A DNA stretch of 64,000 nucleotides from contig JANTQA010000047.1 of the NCBI GenBank assembly GCA_027625915.1, positions 11,098,001 to 11,162,000 on the forward strand. Direction: 5' to 3'. The position numbers and the translations under genes are program-made. This document shows positions 24,964-45,799 of this stretch, piece by piece. The notes beneath the pieces were generated by a model, which saw nothing but the letters and a program-made list of their open reading frames with translations, was not told where the DNA came from and made no database searches. Source of the DNA: Anaeramoeba flamelloides. Taxonomy: Eukaryota > Metamonada > Anaeramoebidae. Positions within the stretch are counted from its first letter, which is position 1. Every line of letters begins with the position of its first letter.

Positions 24964-27752
24964 TTGTTTATTTTTTTGTTTTTTTGTTGTTATGTTTTTT
25001 TGAAAAGTTGAACAAGAGTGTGTCTGAATAATTTAGGTTACTTTTTAGTCTTGAAATAAAGAAGCAAAAAAAAAAGATCAAAAAAACCTTTCTCTTTTTT
25101 TTGTTCTTTTTTCTTGAAGAATAAGGAAAGAAAAATTAAAAGAAATTTAAAAAAAAGAAAAGAAAAAAGATCTAATAGTAAAAAAATGAATTACAAATTC
25201 TTTATTTGTTGTTTAATTAAGCGCTAATTGTTAGCCATTTTTAGAGTATTGGTTTTAATTTGAAAATTCTCAGAGATCTACCCGATTACAATTTTTGAAA
25301 TTATTTATCAAAACTTGTAAAACATAGTTTGGTTGTTTTTTTTTCTTGAACTAATCCTATATTTAGAATGAGACAAAGAAAGATTCAAATTAATTAAAAA
25401 AAAAATTAGTATCTTGAAATAATAAATCGGATTCATCAAAAATCAATAAGAAGATTTGTTTTTTTATGTTCTTTATATTTTATTGATCACTTTTACTCGT
25501 TTTGTCCATTAGAAATGAACGGGTAAATGCAAAAAAGATATTAGATTGTCTTGCATAAATTTGTTATCTTGGAGGAGAACGTTAAAAATTTCTTTTTTAA
25601 AAACTGTAAACATTTATTTTTTTATGATTTACTTTTTCCTTTTGTAACCCCATATTTTCAAAATATTAGTTTTTAGTTAACAGTAAAGACTCTTGTTCTC
25701 TTGAAAAGTTACTTTAGATGATCAGTACTTTAATTAAATGATGTGGGAAGGGGGGAGGTATAGTTATTCATTCCATCTTACAATCCTAAGATATGTAAAA
25801 ATTCTTAATATGAATAATTTTGGCTACATTTGCAGTTTTTTTTTCATTTTCCTAGAAAATTATTACAAGACCGTTATTGTTACTCTCAATGAAACCTTCA
25901 AAATAAAAACTTTATATTGTCACATTGATAATCCTTTTTGATATGAATTTTTAATGTTTTGAAGTTCTTGAAGAAATCTGATTGATTTATAAAGTTGTGA
26001 AGAGACAACATTTTAGTACTTTTTTGATGGTTGAATTTCCTTCTTAATACCGAAAAATATTTTTTAAAACTGTCAATAAAGGATAACACTCACACACGTA
26101 AATTTGTATCTGTCTCAAATAAATTCTTTTATTAATACTTTACAAAAACTAATTAAAAATGAAATATCAAAAATAATGATATTTGAATTAAAAATCGGAA
26201 AAAATTTTCACTTCATTTTGAATTTTTCCAATCCAAATACTGGCATAAAAATTAGTCAGTTTCTTTGAGAACTCAATTATCCATAAGGAAAAAATATAGA
26301 AAAGGAACAGAAAATCCTATACTATTTTCAATTTAAATATCGGTGTGTCTAAGTTAAGATCAGAATTATTCTAATTAAATAGAGTATTTTTACAACAATT
26401 TGAAAATATTCTTATTTTGTTACATTTCATGACTTTTTTCATCTCACTTTGTTTCATTTTTTCCAAAGGCAATCAGTCCAAAATTGAACTGAAATCTCTT
26501 GGTGGGTGAATTATTTTAATTTTTGAAAAAAGTTTTTTGCTTTCAAATGGAAACAATTTCTGATGAAATATTTTCATCTTTATATTTTTATTTTTTCAGC
26601 CTTACTGTATTCTTAAATATTTCAAAATATTTAAGGCCATTTCCTATATTTTCTCAAAACATATTTGTTTGAATCTTTATTTAATATATTTATCAACTTG
26701 CCAAACATTTTGGTATACTATTTGTTACAGAATAAATGGAACAAAATTTTAATTCGACTTTTGGAAAAAATCGATTTTTAAATCATGGACCATTTCGTTT
26801 TTTTAATTATTGGAAAATCAGTTTCAATTAGTAATTCCCCTTTTAGAATTTTTGACTTTGATGATTTATTTTAATTTTTCAGGTGTTTTTTTGGTAAGAT
26901 GAATGTTTATATTAATCTTTTTATTTGACAATTAACTTTGTATTCATTTATCATAAAAACTTTTAGACTATGTTAAAGTAGGCTAAAAATAATAATTTAT
27001 TTAATTTCAATTTTTTTGTTGTTATAAGAAATTTTCTTAAATAAAAATTTTTTTTTTTTCAAAAAAGATATTATTAATCCCACAGTATCACAATAATTCC
27101 TTTTTAAAATTTATTTAAAGAATATAATTCTCGGTGTATATTTTGTATTAAAATCGTTGAAATTTCTCTTTTCCTTCTATCGTTATCTACTATTTTAATC
27201 GCTTGTTAACTTTACTTCATTCATTCAATCCAACTCCCAGCATTTATTATATTACAGTAAATCTTTCAAGAAAATATGAAAAAAAACAGTTACTTATGGG
27301 GTAATAAATATTCATTTTTAAATACTACAATACCCTATTTTGATTTCTATCTTGTTGTTTGGAAAAGTATTTAAAAAAATTCTAATAATGAAATTTTTTT
27401 AATCCGGATTATTAGTAAAAAATCAAATATTTTATTGTTCAATAATAATTATAATTGATTTCTTACAGTCCTTAAAAATGTATGAGTCTAATATTATTTG
27501 ATTGTAATAAGAATGTATTTTATTGATAGGCGAATCAATATTTGTATTATACATTGAAGTAAAGATAAAACTTATTTTTTTAGTAATAGGATAAAGATAT
27601 TGGGCTTCGTATTGTAAGTTATACGATCAGTTATTAGATACCATAAGATAAAAAGCATGCAAATATATATATATATATAAAAATTGGTTACCATAACATT
27701 TATTTTTTTTTTTTCATCTCAAATAATTATAAAAAAATCAATATATATATAT
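24964..27752. other. Region upstream of TRRAP with no gene seen
   Basis: The first 200 bases upstream of the TRRAP start hold pyrimidine- and purine-rich runs and presumably the promoter, but no element I can name. The rest is AT-rich without coding exons or clear repeats. Confidence 0.4.
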
Positions 27753-28450
27753 ATACTATTTTTCAGCCAAAGGGGTCCAATTGTAATGGGTGAAATACAA
27801 GTGCTTAAAGGGTTTGTGTGGATATTAGAAGAAAAATATTTATTTTGGAAAATTCCAAAATTGAAATCTTTTTTTCACATTTTTTTACATTTTTACTTTT
27901 TTTTTTTAAAAACGTAATTCAGTTGTAAAAATTTTTTTCTATTTCAAAATCAAGAGTCACTTTGTAAAAAGGTGTTATTCTAAGGTTATTGAAACCATGG
28001 AAATAATTGTTGAGAAATCATATTGTTTTCTAATGGAATTTTATTCGATCTTTGATCTTGGTATTTGAATAATAAATGTCAAAAAATTTCACCACATTTT
28101 CATTTGCTTTTTCAAATAGAGATCACAAATACCAACACACTTTTTTTGTGATTTGATTTGTAAAAAAAAAGTATGGAAAATGGAGTGAAAATTGTTTCAT
28201 ATTTATTATTCAAATACCAGTAGAAGTTCAAAAAAACCATTGTTATTTATCTCAATGGGTTCCAAAGAATTTGAGATTTTCAATTTTTAGTAAAATTTAT
28301 TGATTAATTAGTTTTCTTTCAGACATATATCAAGAATTCTTTGATGTGTAATAGTCTACTTATTTCTTATTTTTTCTCGAAAGTTCAATTATATAAAATA
28401 ATAGATATTTGAAAAAAATGTTGGGCCGCTTTGACTGAAACGGAGTTTAT
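27753..28450 (-). mobile_element. TIR MITE family 2, copy 1 (inverted)
   Basis: The right end, read inverted, is TAAACTCCGTTTCAGTCAAA followed by GCGGCCCAAC. The left end is TATTTTTCAGCCAAAGGGGT followed by CCAATTG. The interior aligns with the copies at 50262-50806 and 55208-55918, including the inverted match of ACTGGTATTTGAATAATAAA and a stretch encoding VLKGFVWILEEK. About 700 bases, without a transposase. Confidence 0.7.
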
Positions 28451-29900
28451 ATGTATGCGTGTATGTGTGTGTGTTCATATACAGTTAATGTTTATTTGCA
28501 TTGTTCCAATGATTATATCAAATAGTAGACATTTGAGTATTTGAAATATTAAAAGGTGTAAAAGTCTCTATTTCCTTTTTATTTTTTAATTATGGAATAT
28601 TACTTCCATTAAGGGTTCTTATTTTGCATAATTTTTTTACATATAAAATGGGTTTAATAGATAAATCGATAAAAAATATCATAATCTCTTTTTTGTGATC
28701 CAATAGTAGAGATAAAAAAAGGCTGGGGGGGGGGGGGGGGGGGATTGGCACTTTTTTTTTTATTTATTTAATAATTAAATAGTAGTATCATGTTGAAAAC
28801 TCACAAATGTTTTATAAAAACGGTGTTTTATAATCAAAAGTTGGCTTTTTTTATTGGTAAAGTGGTATCTAATTTGTTGATATAGATTATATATGTGTTC
28901 AAATCAATTTTGAAGGGAAACTCATTGGTTTTTAAAGTAAATTTCAAAATGTGGTAAAGAATTTGTTTTAAATTTTACATAATTTCTTTCGATCTTTGAT
29001 TGTTAAATATTTTTTTTTTCTTGATAATAAAAATTTTATCAAAAATTTTTCATTTTGATCTTTCTTTTTTAGTATTTAATTTTTATAAAAAGTACTTCAA
29101 GATACCAATGATATATTCACTTATTTTTTATCTTCATTTTCTTTAAGAGATTAGTATGTGGGTCTTCAATAAAAAAACACACACATTAAATAAGTTTGCA
29201 GTTTGTTCAATAACACTTGTTCACTTGTAAAAATTATTTTTTTTTAAACCCAAACTTTTGGTTTTTGAAAAAAGTGTTTTTAAAGTGTTTTGTTTTTCAC
29301 CTTTTTTGATATTGTTTTCAATTTTTTCTATTTTTGAAATGAAAGCTTTTCAAGGATGTGTTTATTTTTAAAAAGGGACTTTGTTTTAACAACAATAATA
29401 TATTTTCCCAAGTTATAAAATAATTTATTTTCAAAGTTTTATGAGATATTATTTCTTCTAATCTAATGAAAAATATAAATATCGTTATATAATCAATTAA
29501 AATTGATTTATTAAGATGTTTAATTTGCTCTAATTATGAAAATTGTTGTAAAAAATTGATTTTTAAATTATTTGATAATTGGGTGCGTTCTTGACTAGTA
29601 TGAAAAAATAAAATTTAAAATTTCAAGTTAATCAAAATTTTTACTTCAATTATCATTTTATCCATGTTACTTGAGTTTATTCAAAATATAATCAACATTC
29701 CAGTATTTAAAATTTTTGAGGATATTGAATTTATTATTTTTAATATTGGAGTAGTTTTTTTAAAAGTCTCTAACCGAAAAAAAGGTCGATTTTGGGGTAA
29801 AAAATTTTAAATGTGTGCTACAATGTATTTTCTTTAAATTGGATTCTTGGGTATTTTTTAGAATAGATAATAACCAATAGTTTTCAAAACACTCTACTCA
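28451..29900. other. AT-rich gap containing a 19-base G run
   Basis: No gene was seen. An unbroken run of 19 G lies at 28725-28743, striking in this composition. Confidence 0.45.
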
Positions 29901-29929
29901 TCTAAAAAACCAAACATGGAAAAAAATAA

Positions 29930-30610
29930 CAGACGATAAATATTGAAAGTGTCCATCAAGTGCTGTAGAGCACCTAAGTTTTTTAATTTGAGAAATATAC
30001 TGAAAATTAAATAAATTTTTGTTTTATTTCTCAGAGTAAAAAAAAACATAAGCCAGTTTTCTTGTGGTTTTTTGTTTTATTTGTTAAATATATCGATTTT
30101 CATTAGGTTTTTTTTACTTTTATTTTTTGGAATAAAAAGGAAATTTATATAATTTGTGTTTATTTCAAAAATTAAAAAAAACTAATACCAGTGTCCGTCA
30201 GGTGCCTAGCTATTTTTTAATTTAAGAAATTAAAAAAAAACTAACAGTGGTTTATCAGAATTCAAAAGAATTGGGTTATTCCTTTGATTTTTCTCTATTA
30301 TTTTGAATTCGGGAAAATCTAACGAAAAGTGCATAGGTTTTTTCTTAATTTTTGAAATAAACTGGTAATTTCAAAAATGTTATGTTTATTCCAAAAAATA
30401 GATAAAAGCAGAGCTAAAAGTGTCTATCAAGTGCCTATGTTTTCCAGAATTCAGGGGGGGGGGGGGGGGGTCTTTGATTTTACTCAATTCTTTTAAATTC
30501 TGAAAAATCTAACCAAAGTGTCCTAGGTTTTTTTTACTTTTTTAAATAAACCGAAAATTTATAAAAATTTTCTATTTATTACAAAAATTAAAAAAAACTT
30601 AATGAAAAAT
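29930..30610. repeat. Degenerate array of AACCTA / TAGGTT foldback modules
   Basis: Repeated modules such as GTGTCCATCAAGTGC, CATTAGGTTTTTTTTACTTT and their inverted forms alternate over about 680 bases. Pairs of modules form imperfect hairpins. The same modules occur at 56260-57025 and at the edges of the LINE pieces near 8.6 and 38.6 kb. A 17-base G run at 30454-30470 interrupts one module after CCAGAATTCA. Confidence 0.5.
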
Positions 30611-31352
30611 CTAAAAAATAATTTTTTTTAATTCAAAATCACAAATAATTCTTAAATAGTCAAAATAAGTAATCCAGGATTTGAAGGGTATTTTTCGGTT
30701 TTAAAATACTTTAAAAATATAATAAAATGGTCTCTTCGATCTGAAGAAAAAATTTTTCAAATTTTTTACAATTAAATTTTAAAAAAAATCTTAATAGAAC
30801 CTGGAATATTGGATTTTTCAACTTAAATTATTAAATATCTTTAAAAAATTTTTTGATCAAAGATCTTATATAAACCAATAGTGTTTATTATAATTGAAGT
30901 TATGATAAAGGGTTAAATTAGCTAAAATTTAATTTTTTTTGAAAAAAATTTTTTTATCATTGTTATGTCAACTTTTAATCAGATAAAATATCAACTAATT
31001 AACTTTTGATTAAATATAAAATATGCTGTATTGAAAATTCTGTCCTCGTCCGATATTAGTGTAAAAAAAAGTACCAAGTTAATAAATAAACAAAATCCAC
31101 CAATTGCAAGATATGATTTGAAAATGATAGGAAAACGAAAAAAACGAAAAATGAAATGAAATTTTTGTTTCATTACTCATTCAAAAAACCTTTAAAAAAT
31201 TAATCGCATTTTTACACATATAGACATCCCAGCAAAAAGTTTTTAAGAAACTCTCTTATCTTTTTTAGTGTTTTTTTTTTTTGTGTTTGTTCAAATTAAA
31301 AGATTTGGTTGTTGTTGATTTTGGTGTTGTTTTGTTTAAATTTGGTTCACTG

Positions 31353-31780
31353 TTGTGGAAAAAAAGTGAAACATGGAAAAAAAGTTCAACACGGATTTTA
31401 ATTGGGAACCTTACTGAAAATGAAAAGTAAAATCAATAAAAAGAAGTAACCAATTAACTTCAAAGAATAACCCATTATATTATTTTCAGTCAACCCAACA
31501 AATACAATTTAAATCTACTTGATTTATCGAAATTGTGAGTGTGGTTTTGGAGATCTCAAAAATAGTCAATTTTTTGAACAAATTTTTAATAATTGATCAA
31601 TCAAAGAAAAACCCATACTAAAAGATAGTTTTAAAAAAACTGTTATTGTGGCGAATACTTCATTTTGTCTTTGTTTATTTATTTATTCTTTTTTAATTGA
31701 TCTTACTTTGAATTTTCAGTAATGTTCCCAATTAAAAATTGTGTTGAACTTTTTTTCCATGTTTCACTTTTTTTCCACAA
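31353..31780. mobile_element. TIR MITE family 3, copy 1
   Basis: The element starts TTGTGGAAAAAAAGTGAAAC and ends with the inverted match GTTTCACTTTTTTTCCACAA. The terminal repeats run for about 70 bases and include ATGGAAAAAAAGTTCAACAC and TTTTAATTGGGAAC on the left arm. The interior is non-coding. A related element with the same inner repeat lies at 32205-32660. Confidence 0.75.
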
Positions 31781-32204
31781 TGGTCAATTAGATCTCTTTT
31801 AAGAGGGGATTGGCCTTAAAGGTTGTAGAAAAACACTTTGATAATATGATCTATTGTAAATATTGTTTGGTTTGATGGTATAGTTACACTGAACTATATT
31901 TTTTATTGAACATAAAATAAAAAGAAAAACAAAAGTTAATGGAAAAAAGAAAAACATTTTTTAAAAAAAAAAAAAACACTTATTTCAAAAAAAAACAATA
32001 TATATAATTTTCAAAAACACAAAAAAAAAGTGAACAGGGGTTATTTAACCAAACTGAACACAACTTATTTTTATGAAAGTACTTGAACAATGAAGAATTA
32101 ATTTTTGAATTGATAAAAGTCATTCATAATTATAATTCACAATTTGTATCGTCAACAATAATTATTTACCCATTTTTATTAATATCGATAGAACAAATTA
32201 ACTG

Positions 32205-32660
32205 TTGAGAGAAAAATTTTTTACAGAGAAAAATACTTTGACAGTAATTTTAATTGCAAACATTACTGAAAATGATTTTTTGTTTCAATCGTTTTGTGAA
32301 ATAAAATAAAGAAAATAACAATAATCTACTTAAATAGAATAACGGTTAATGTAGTTCTACTTTTTCAAAACCTTATCTCTTATAAACTAAAGCAAGTTTA
32401 AAAATTACCATTTTCAGAATTAATAGTAAACTTTACTACAACTTGGATTTTTGTTAAAATAGCATGATCTACTTTAGTTATCAACCATTTAAATGAGTTT
32501 TCTACACAAATCACGGATTAGTGGTCTTGTAACGCCTTTAAACCTAGATTTATATAAAATTCACTTAGTTATCAATAGGATTTGATTTTCAATTTTACTA
32601 AGGTTCCAAATTAAAAATGATGTCCAACCATTTTTCTTTGTCCAAAGATTTTTCTCTCAA
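32205..32660. mobile_element. TIR MITE family 3, diverged copy 2
   Basis: The termini TTGAGAGAAAAATTTTTTAC and the inverted TTTTTCTCTCAA pair with each other. The inner arms AATTTTAATTGCAAACATTA and their inverted partner match those of the element at 31353-31780. The outer 40 bases differ more, so this is a subfamily or an older copy. It is not coding. Confidence 0.6.
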
Positions 32661-33323
32661 TAGTAAGAAAATTTTCAATTTTTTAGTAACCATAGTGAGA
32701 TCTTGGACAAGCCTTTTAAAAAAATTTCATTTCGAGATCATTCAGAAAAAGATTTGTAGATCTTTCAAAAATTCATAACCCACGCTGTTTTAGAGGCACT
32801 AGATTTAACCGTAATCATTTTTATAAGAGCAAATCAAAAAATAATGGAAAAAATAATCTCAAGATAAGTTGTTTATTCTGAACAAATTGATGAAGAATTC
32901 TTTTTTGCAATTATGTTCTATTAAAAATAGGTGGGATTTTTTGTTCAAAAAATGAATCTTTCAAATTTATTTGAAAAGCCAAAAAAAAACACAAATCTAA
33001 ACAAAATTTCAAATTCCAAACAAGATTTATTTTAACTATATTCCATTTTCTTTTAAAAAACAATGATTTCTTTGGCAACTATTGCCTTTATCAAAAATTA
33101 ATTTGTGTCCGTTAAAATTTATTTTTAAATTGGAATAAAATTTTTTAAAGACTTGGAAAATCAATTTTTTTCATTTAATATTCTTCTTTTTGTTTTTATG
33201 AAATAGAAAATGACTGAAGAGTAAACACCAACACTTAAATTTAAAACCACACTCTTGTTTTGATTCATTTTACACTCCTTATTATCATTAATATTCTAAA
33301 TAAATAAAAGAAAAAGATTGAAA
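32661..33323. other. Region upstream of the MYB gene
   Basis: AT-rich DNA with no recognised promoter motif or gene. Confidence 0.35.
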
Positions 33324-42124
<8,801 letters not shown>

Positions 42125-42619
42125 AAAAACCAATTTAAAAAACAATTTTTTTTTTTTAAAGATAAATGTTTGAAAAAAAAAAATAAAAAATAAAATAAAA
42201 TTTATTAACATTTATTTATGAAAAAACATTTATTTTTATAAATATAAACAATTTTTTTTTCTCTCCTACGCCAATATAATGGCTTTTTATTTTCAATATT
42301 ATATTTTAAACACAATATTAATAATTTTATTGAAAGTTATTTTGATTTGAAATAGCTTTCCTTTTTCCATTAATTTTCTATTAATATTTAATGAAAAAAT
42401 ATTATTTTATTTTCTTGTTATTTTTATGATTTACTTGCTAGTTTTTTTTATTTTTAAATAAACTCTTATTAAATTTATTTTTGTTTACTTGACTATAATG
42501 TAATTTATTTTTGTTTTTTTTTCAAATACATTTTGTAGTTTTTTTATTAAATTAATAGTAACTGATATATTTTTTTTCCCAAAATTAATATCGTAATTAT
42601 TTCAACAAAGATTCAAATA
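42125..42619. other. 3' flank of the MYB gene
   Basis: AT-rich DNA that presumably holds the MYB 3' UTR and polyadenylation signals (AATAAA-like strings near 42180-42200). No gene was seen. Confidence 0.4.
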
Positions 42620-43350
42620 AACTTATAAACATATATTCTTTTTTAAATAAAAGGTCACAGAAATTTTCAAGAATTATTCATAATTGAATCAAATTAATTG
42701 AAGTATCATTCTAAAAGATAAGAAACTCTTTTAAATTAAAAAAAAAAAAAACAACACTCAATAGAAGAACTAAAACTCATTAAAACAAAAAAATAAAAAT
42801 TAAAATTAAATATTTTACAAATTAATGTGCCCTTTTATTTAAAATGAGAAATCTGGGTTTGTAAATTGTATGGGAAAAAAAATTATAAAATCAATAAAAA
42901 CATTTGAATATGTTGAATTGGTAAAAAGTTCTTTACATTTTATTGATAACCCTTACAAGTTAAACTTTTGTTCTTTAAAGTGTGATTTTAAAGATAAAGC
43001 CACAATTAATCTGGGTATTTTGTTGGAATTGTTTTTTTCAATATTTTCTTTTTTCTTTGTTCCATGCATCAATCCAATAATGACCTTTCTTAATTCCCAT
43101 ATCTAGCTCATTCAAAATCAAACTTAAACCGTTACACTTTTTATACTGATAAATTATTTCCAAATTGATTTCCTTCTTATCTTGTTTTTTCATTTTCCAA
43201 CTGTTCAATATCCAATAATAAAAAAGCAAAAAATGGAAAAATGAATAATTTAATTGAAAATCACCAATAAGTAGTTCACTTATTAAGAATCAAATTCAAT
43301 AGTATTGCTGATTTGAGAAGTTTGACCTATTGTTTGAAAAAGAGTTTAGT
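42620..43350 (-). mobile_element. TIR element, family D, copy 2 (inverted), with ORF remnant
   Basis: Read inverted, it begins ACTAAACTCTTTTTCAAACA near 43350 and aligns throughout with 3985-4692. The minus-strand frame 43229-43038 encodes WKMKKQDKKEINLEIIYQYK and then LILNELDMGIKKGHYWIDAW, a plausible protein fragment that is broken in copy 1. This may be a relic of the element's transposase, but I do not recognise the family. A plus-strand ORF at 42870-43106 covers the same DNA and is probably a shadow. Confidence 0.6.
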
Positions 43351-44269
43351 TACTTTACCAACTTTAGAGAAATAAATAATCTTTTTTTAAAAGTTTTTCA
43401 TATTTACCAGTTTGTTTTCAGTAAAAACACATGATCCTTTTTTGTAGGATTCTTGGAATTCAAAAAAGAAAAAGGAAAAATTTGAAAATTATTTTTTTTT
43501 TTGAATAAATCTCACTTTTATTAATTGTTGGTAGATTATATGTTAAATAACATTGGAATATTGATCCTATTTAAAAAATACAATAAAAATTAACCAAATA
43601 TAAATATATTGAAGATCAGTAAAATATATCTTTTATTTATTCATTGAGAGGAAGGATCAACTTAAGAAAATTGTCTCAGAATAAAAAAATGAGAAGAAAA
43701 ATAGATAATTAAAATATTATAATAAAAAAATAAAAATTAATTTTATATTTGTCAAATTTATTTAAAGATCTTGAAAAATAAATAGAGTAAACTATATTGT
43801 TTTCAATTATTAAGTGTAAGGTATTTCTGAAAATATTGTTCCTTTTTTTTTTTTTTTTTGCTATTTATTAAAAATCATTTGTGTAAGTGAAATTATTCGT
43901 TAATTAACACTGCCAAATTTTATTGAATCTTAATAACAATTGAATCATTAACTATTATAGTTATCTCAAAATATGTTTCTTTTTAATATTCACAAAAAAA
44001 GAAAAAAAACAAAATAACACTTTTTTTTTTGGAGAAAAAAATGTATGACCAATTTAAATAAAAAACTGAAAATATTGGAATTACATAAATGGGTATCTAA
44101 ACAATAAAATACAGTTATATATTTTACAATATATTTGAAAATTTTGTTGATTTTAAAGAAAGTTATGGAAATAATTTTTTGATCAAAAAGAAAAAAATAA
44201 AGTTTTATTTTGACTTCTTAAAAATATTATAGAAAATGAAGATTATAAAATTAAATATCTTTGATTTAT
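43351..44269. other. AT-rich gap with no gene seen
   Basis: No coding exon or clear repeat was recognised between the family D copy and the LINE 3' region. Confidence 0.4.
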
Positions 44270-45181
44270 GTAATACCGGTTTATTGATATGGGTTAAGTG
44301 TAATACTTAAACTGTTAAAGAGAGAATTTTGAAGTGACTAAATTTGTGTCTCCTAATTCAAAGAATATTTAAGACCTAGGTCTATAATATAGTCATTAGG
44401 GGAATTTTAAACTTAATTTAGTTTTCTAAAATATTAGAAGGGGATATAAAGCAAAGAGAAGAAATAAAAAAAGAAGAAGAGAAAAAAAAAATAAAAAAAG
44501 AGAGTTAAAGAAATCTGAGGGGTGTTATAAATGTAAACTATTTTTCAGATGGGTTTGACAAGGTTATTTGGATTTGAGTGCATTCTTCCTTATAGCATGT
44601 TGAGTCATGTTGGTTATAAGGTACTCAATCGTGATGTCATATATCACTTTTACGTTCATTTTTCTGAAGAGTTCATCTGTATCTTCTCTGGTAATGATAT
44701 TAAAATCGAACCCCTCGATGTTTTTAAGATCATTTTTCCAGAATTTCCTAGTTTTTTCATATTTTTCGCATTTCCATATGAAATGGTCAACATCATCAAC
44801 TTTTTTATTACAACAAGGGCATATTTTGGAGTCTATACCTGGTTCCCATTTGTATATGTACCTACATAAGCCATTTGAGAAGGATTTAAGCTTAAATAGG
44901 GTTGTTGATGATTTCCAGCTTAGATATGGTTGTTTTTGCGCAAAGTTATTTGGAAATTGAGCAATCTTGAGATATTTCTTCAGTTTCCAATTCTTTTCGC
45001 CTATAGATGAATCGACTTTATTTTGTATGGTTTTAATGTGGGTTTCATGGAGTCTTTCTTTGATTTCTTTTTCCTCCATGTTTTCCCAGTCTATACCTTC
45101 GATTTCATCTAATTTGAGGTCTTTAGTTAAGTACTCAAGTTCCAATTTTTTCAGTTTCTTGAGTGATTTATGTAATACCAT
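44270..45181 (-). mobile_element. 5'-truncated LINE copy with C-terminal ORF and 3' UTR
   Basis: The stretch 45181-44564 (minus) is an intact 205-codon frame, and the 300 bases downstream of its stop match 39360-39660, so ORF plus 3' UTR form one LINE end. Upstream of 45181 no RT or endonuclease sequence is present. The open frame and higher GC suggest a younger insertion than the other LINE pieces here. Confidence 0.7.
44564..45181 (-). CDS. C-terminal domain of a non-LTR retrotransposon ORF2-like protein (partial)
   Basis: This 205-residue frame starts MVLHKSLKKLKKLELEYLTK. Its N-terminal 95 residues are Lys/Glu-rich, followed by ALF-type helices around YLSWKSSTTLFKLKSFSNGL. A zinc-knuckle motif, CPCCNKKVDDVDHFIWKCEK (C-x2-C-x9-H-x4-C), lies at about residues 122-141. 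The order helix - knuckle - helical tail is that of the region downstream of reverse transcriptase in LINE proteins, where the knuckle binds nucleic acid. The polymerase core is missing, so it cannot transpose alone. It may be transcribed only by chance. The initial ATG may be fortuitous, since the element is 5'-truncated here. Confidence 0.65.
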   Translation of the reverse strand: MVLHKSLKKLKKLELEYLTKDLKLDEIEGIDWENMEEKEIKERLHETHIKTIQNKVDSSIGEKNWKLKKYLKIAQFPNNFAQKQPYLSWKSSTTLFKLKSFSNGLCRYIYKWEPGIDSKICPCCNKKVDDVDHFIWKCEKYEKTRKFWKNDLKNIEGFDFNIITREDTDELFRKMNVKVIYDITIEYLITNMTQHAIRKNALKSK

Positions 45182-45361
45182 ACTAACACATAAATTGAAT
45201 GATTTTTACGAATTAATAAACATTTTTTAATTATTTGATATATTCAAATAGTTTATAAGAAAATTATGTATAATAAATATATTTTAAAATAACTTTCCAC
45301 TACCTTTTTGGGAAATAACTGATAAATAACAACTTTTTATTATGAAAATTGCTATTTAATT

Positions 45362-45559
45362 CAGTCAGTTTCACTTTTAAGGCACAAACTTTCAACGAAA
45401 TTTAAGGCACAAAAAAAATCTCAAATTAAAGCACAAAATTCAAATTCTAGTAAAACATAAATTGTAAAAAAAAAAATTCTAAATTTTGTGTCTTAATTTG
45501 AGATTTTTTTGTGCCTTAAATTTCGTTTAATTTTTGTGCCTTAAAAGTGAAACTGACTG
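45362..45559. mobile_element. Palindromic MITE family 1, full copy
   Basis: Starts CAGTCAGTTTCACTTTTAAG and ends with the inverted GTGAAACTGACTG, with TA at 45560-45561 on the right and a mutated site (TT) on the left. It carries six AAGGCACAAA-type blocks, three per arm. Confidence 0.85.
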
Positions 45560-45591
45560 TAGTATATTTCTTATTTTTTTCCAGTTTATTA

Positions 45592-45788
45592 CAGTCAGTT
45601 TCACTTTTAAGGCACAAACTTCCAACGAAATTTAAGGCACAAAAAAAATCTCTAATTAAGGCACAAAATTTGGAATTTTAATTTTTACAATTTATTTTAC
45701 TAGAAGCTGAATTTTGTGCTTTAATTTTAGATTTTTTTTGTGCCTTAAATTTCGTTGAAAGTTTGTGCCTTAAAAGTGAAACTGACTG
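45592..45788. mobile_element. Palindromic MITE family 1, second copy 32 bases away
   Basis: Begins CAGTCAGTTTCACTTTTAAG after TA at 45590-45591 and ends GTGAAACTGACTG before TA at 45789-45790. It is very similar to its neighbour at 45362-45559, so the two could reflect local transposition. Confidence 0.87.
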
Positions 45789-45799
45789 TAATTGAAAAT

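Noticed and set aside
27684-27917. 77-codon ORF containing VLKGFVWILEEK
   Set aside because: It lies within TIR MITE family 2. The motif recurs in another copy, but the frame is not open in the third, so it is not called as a gene.
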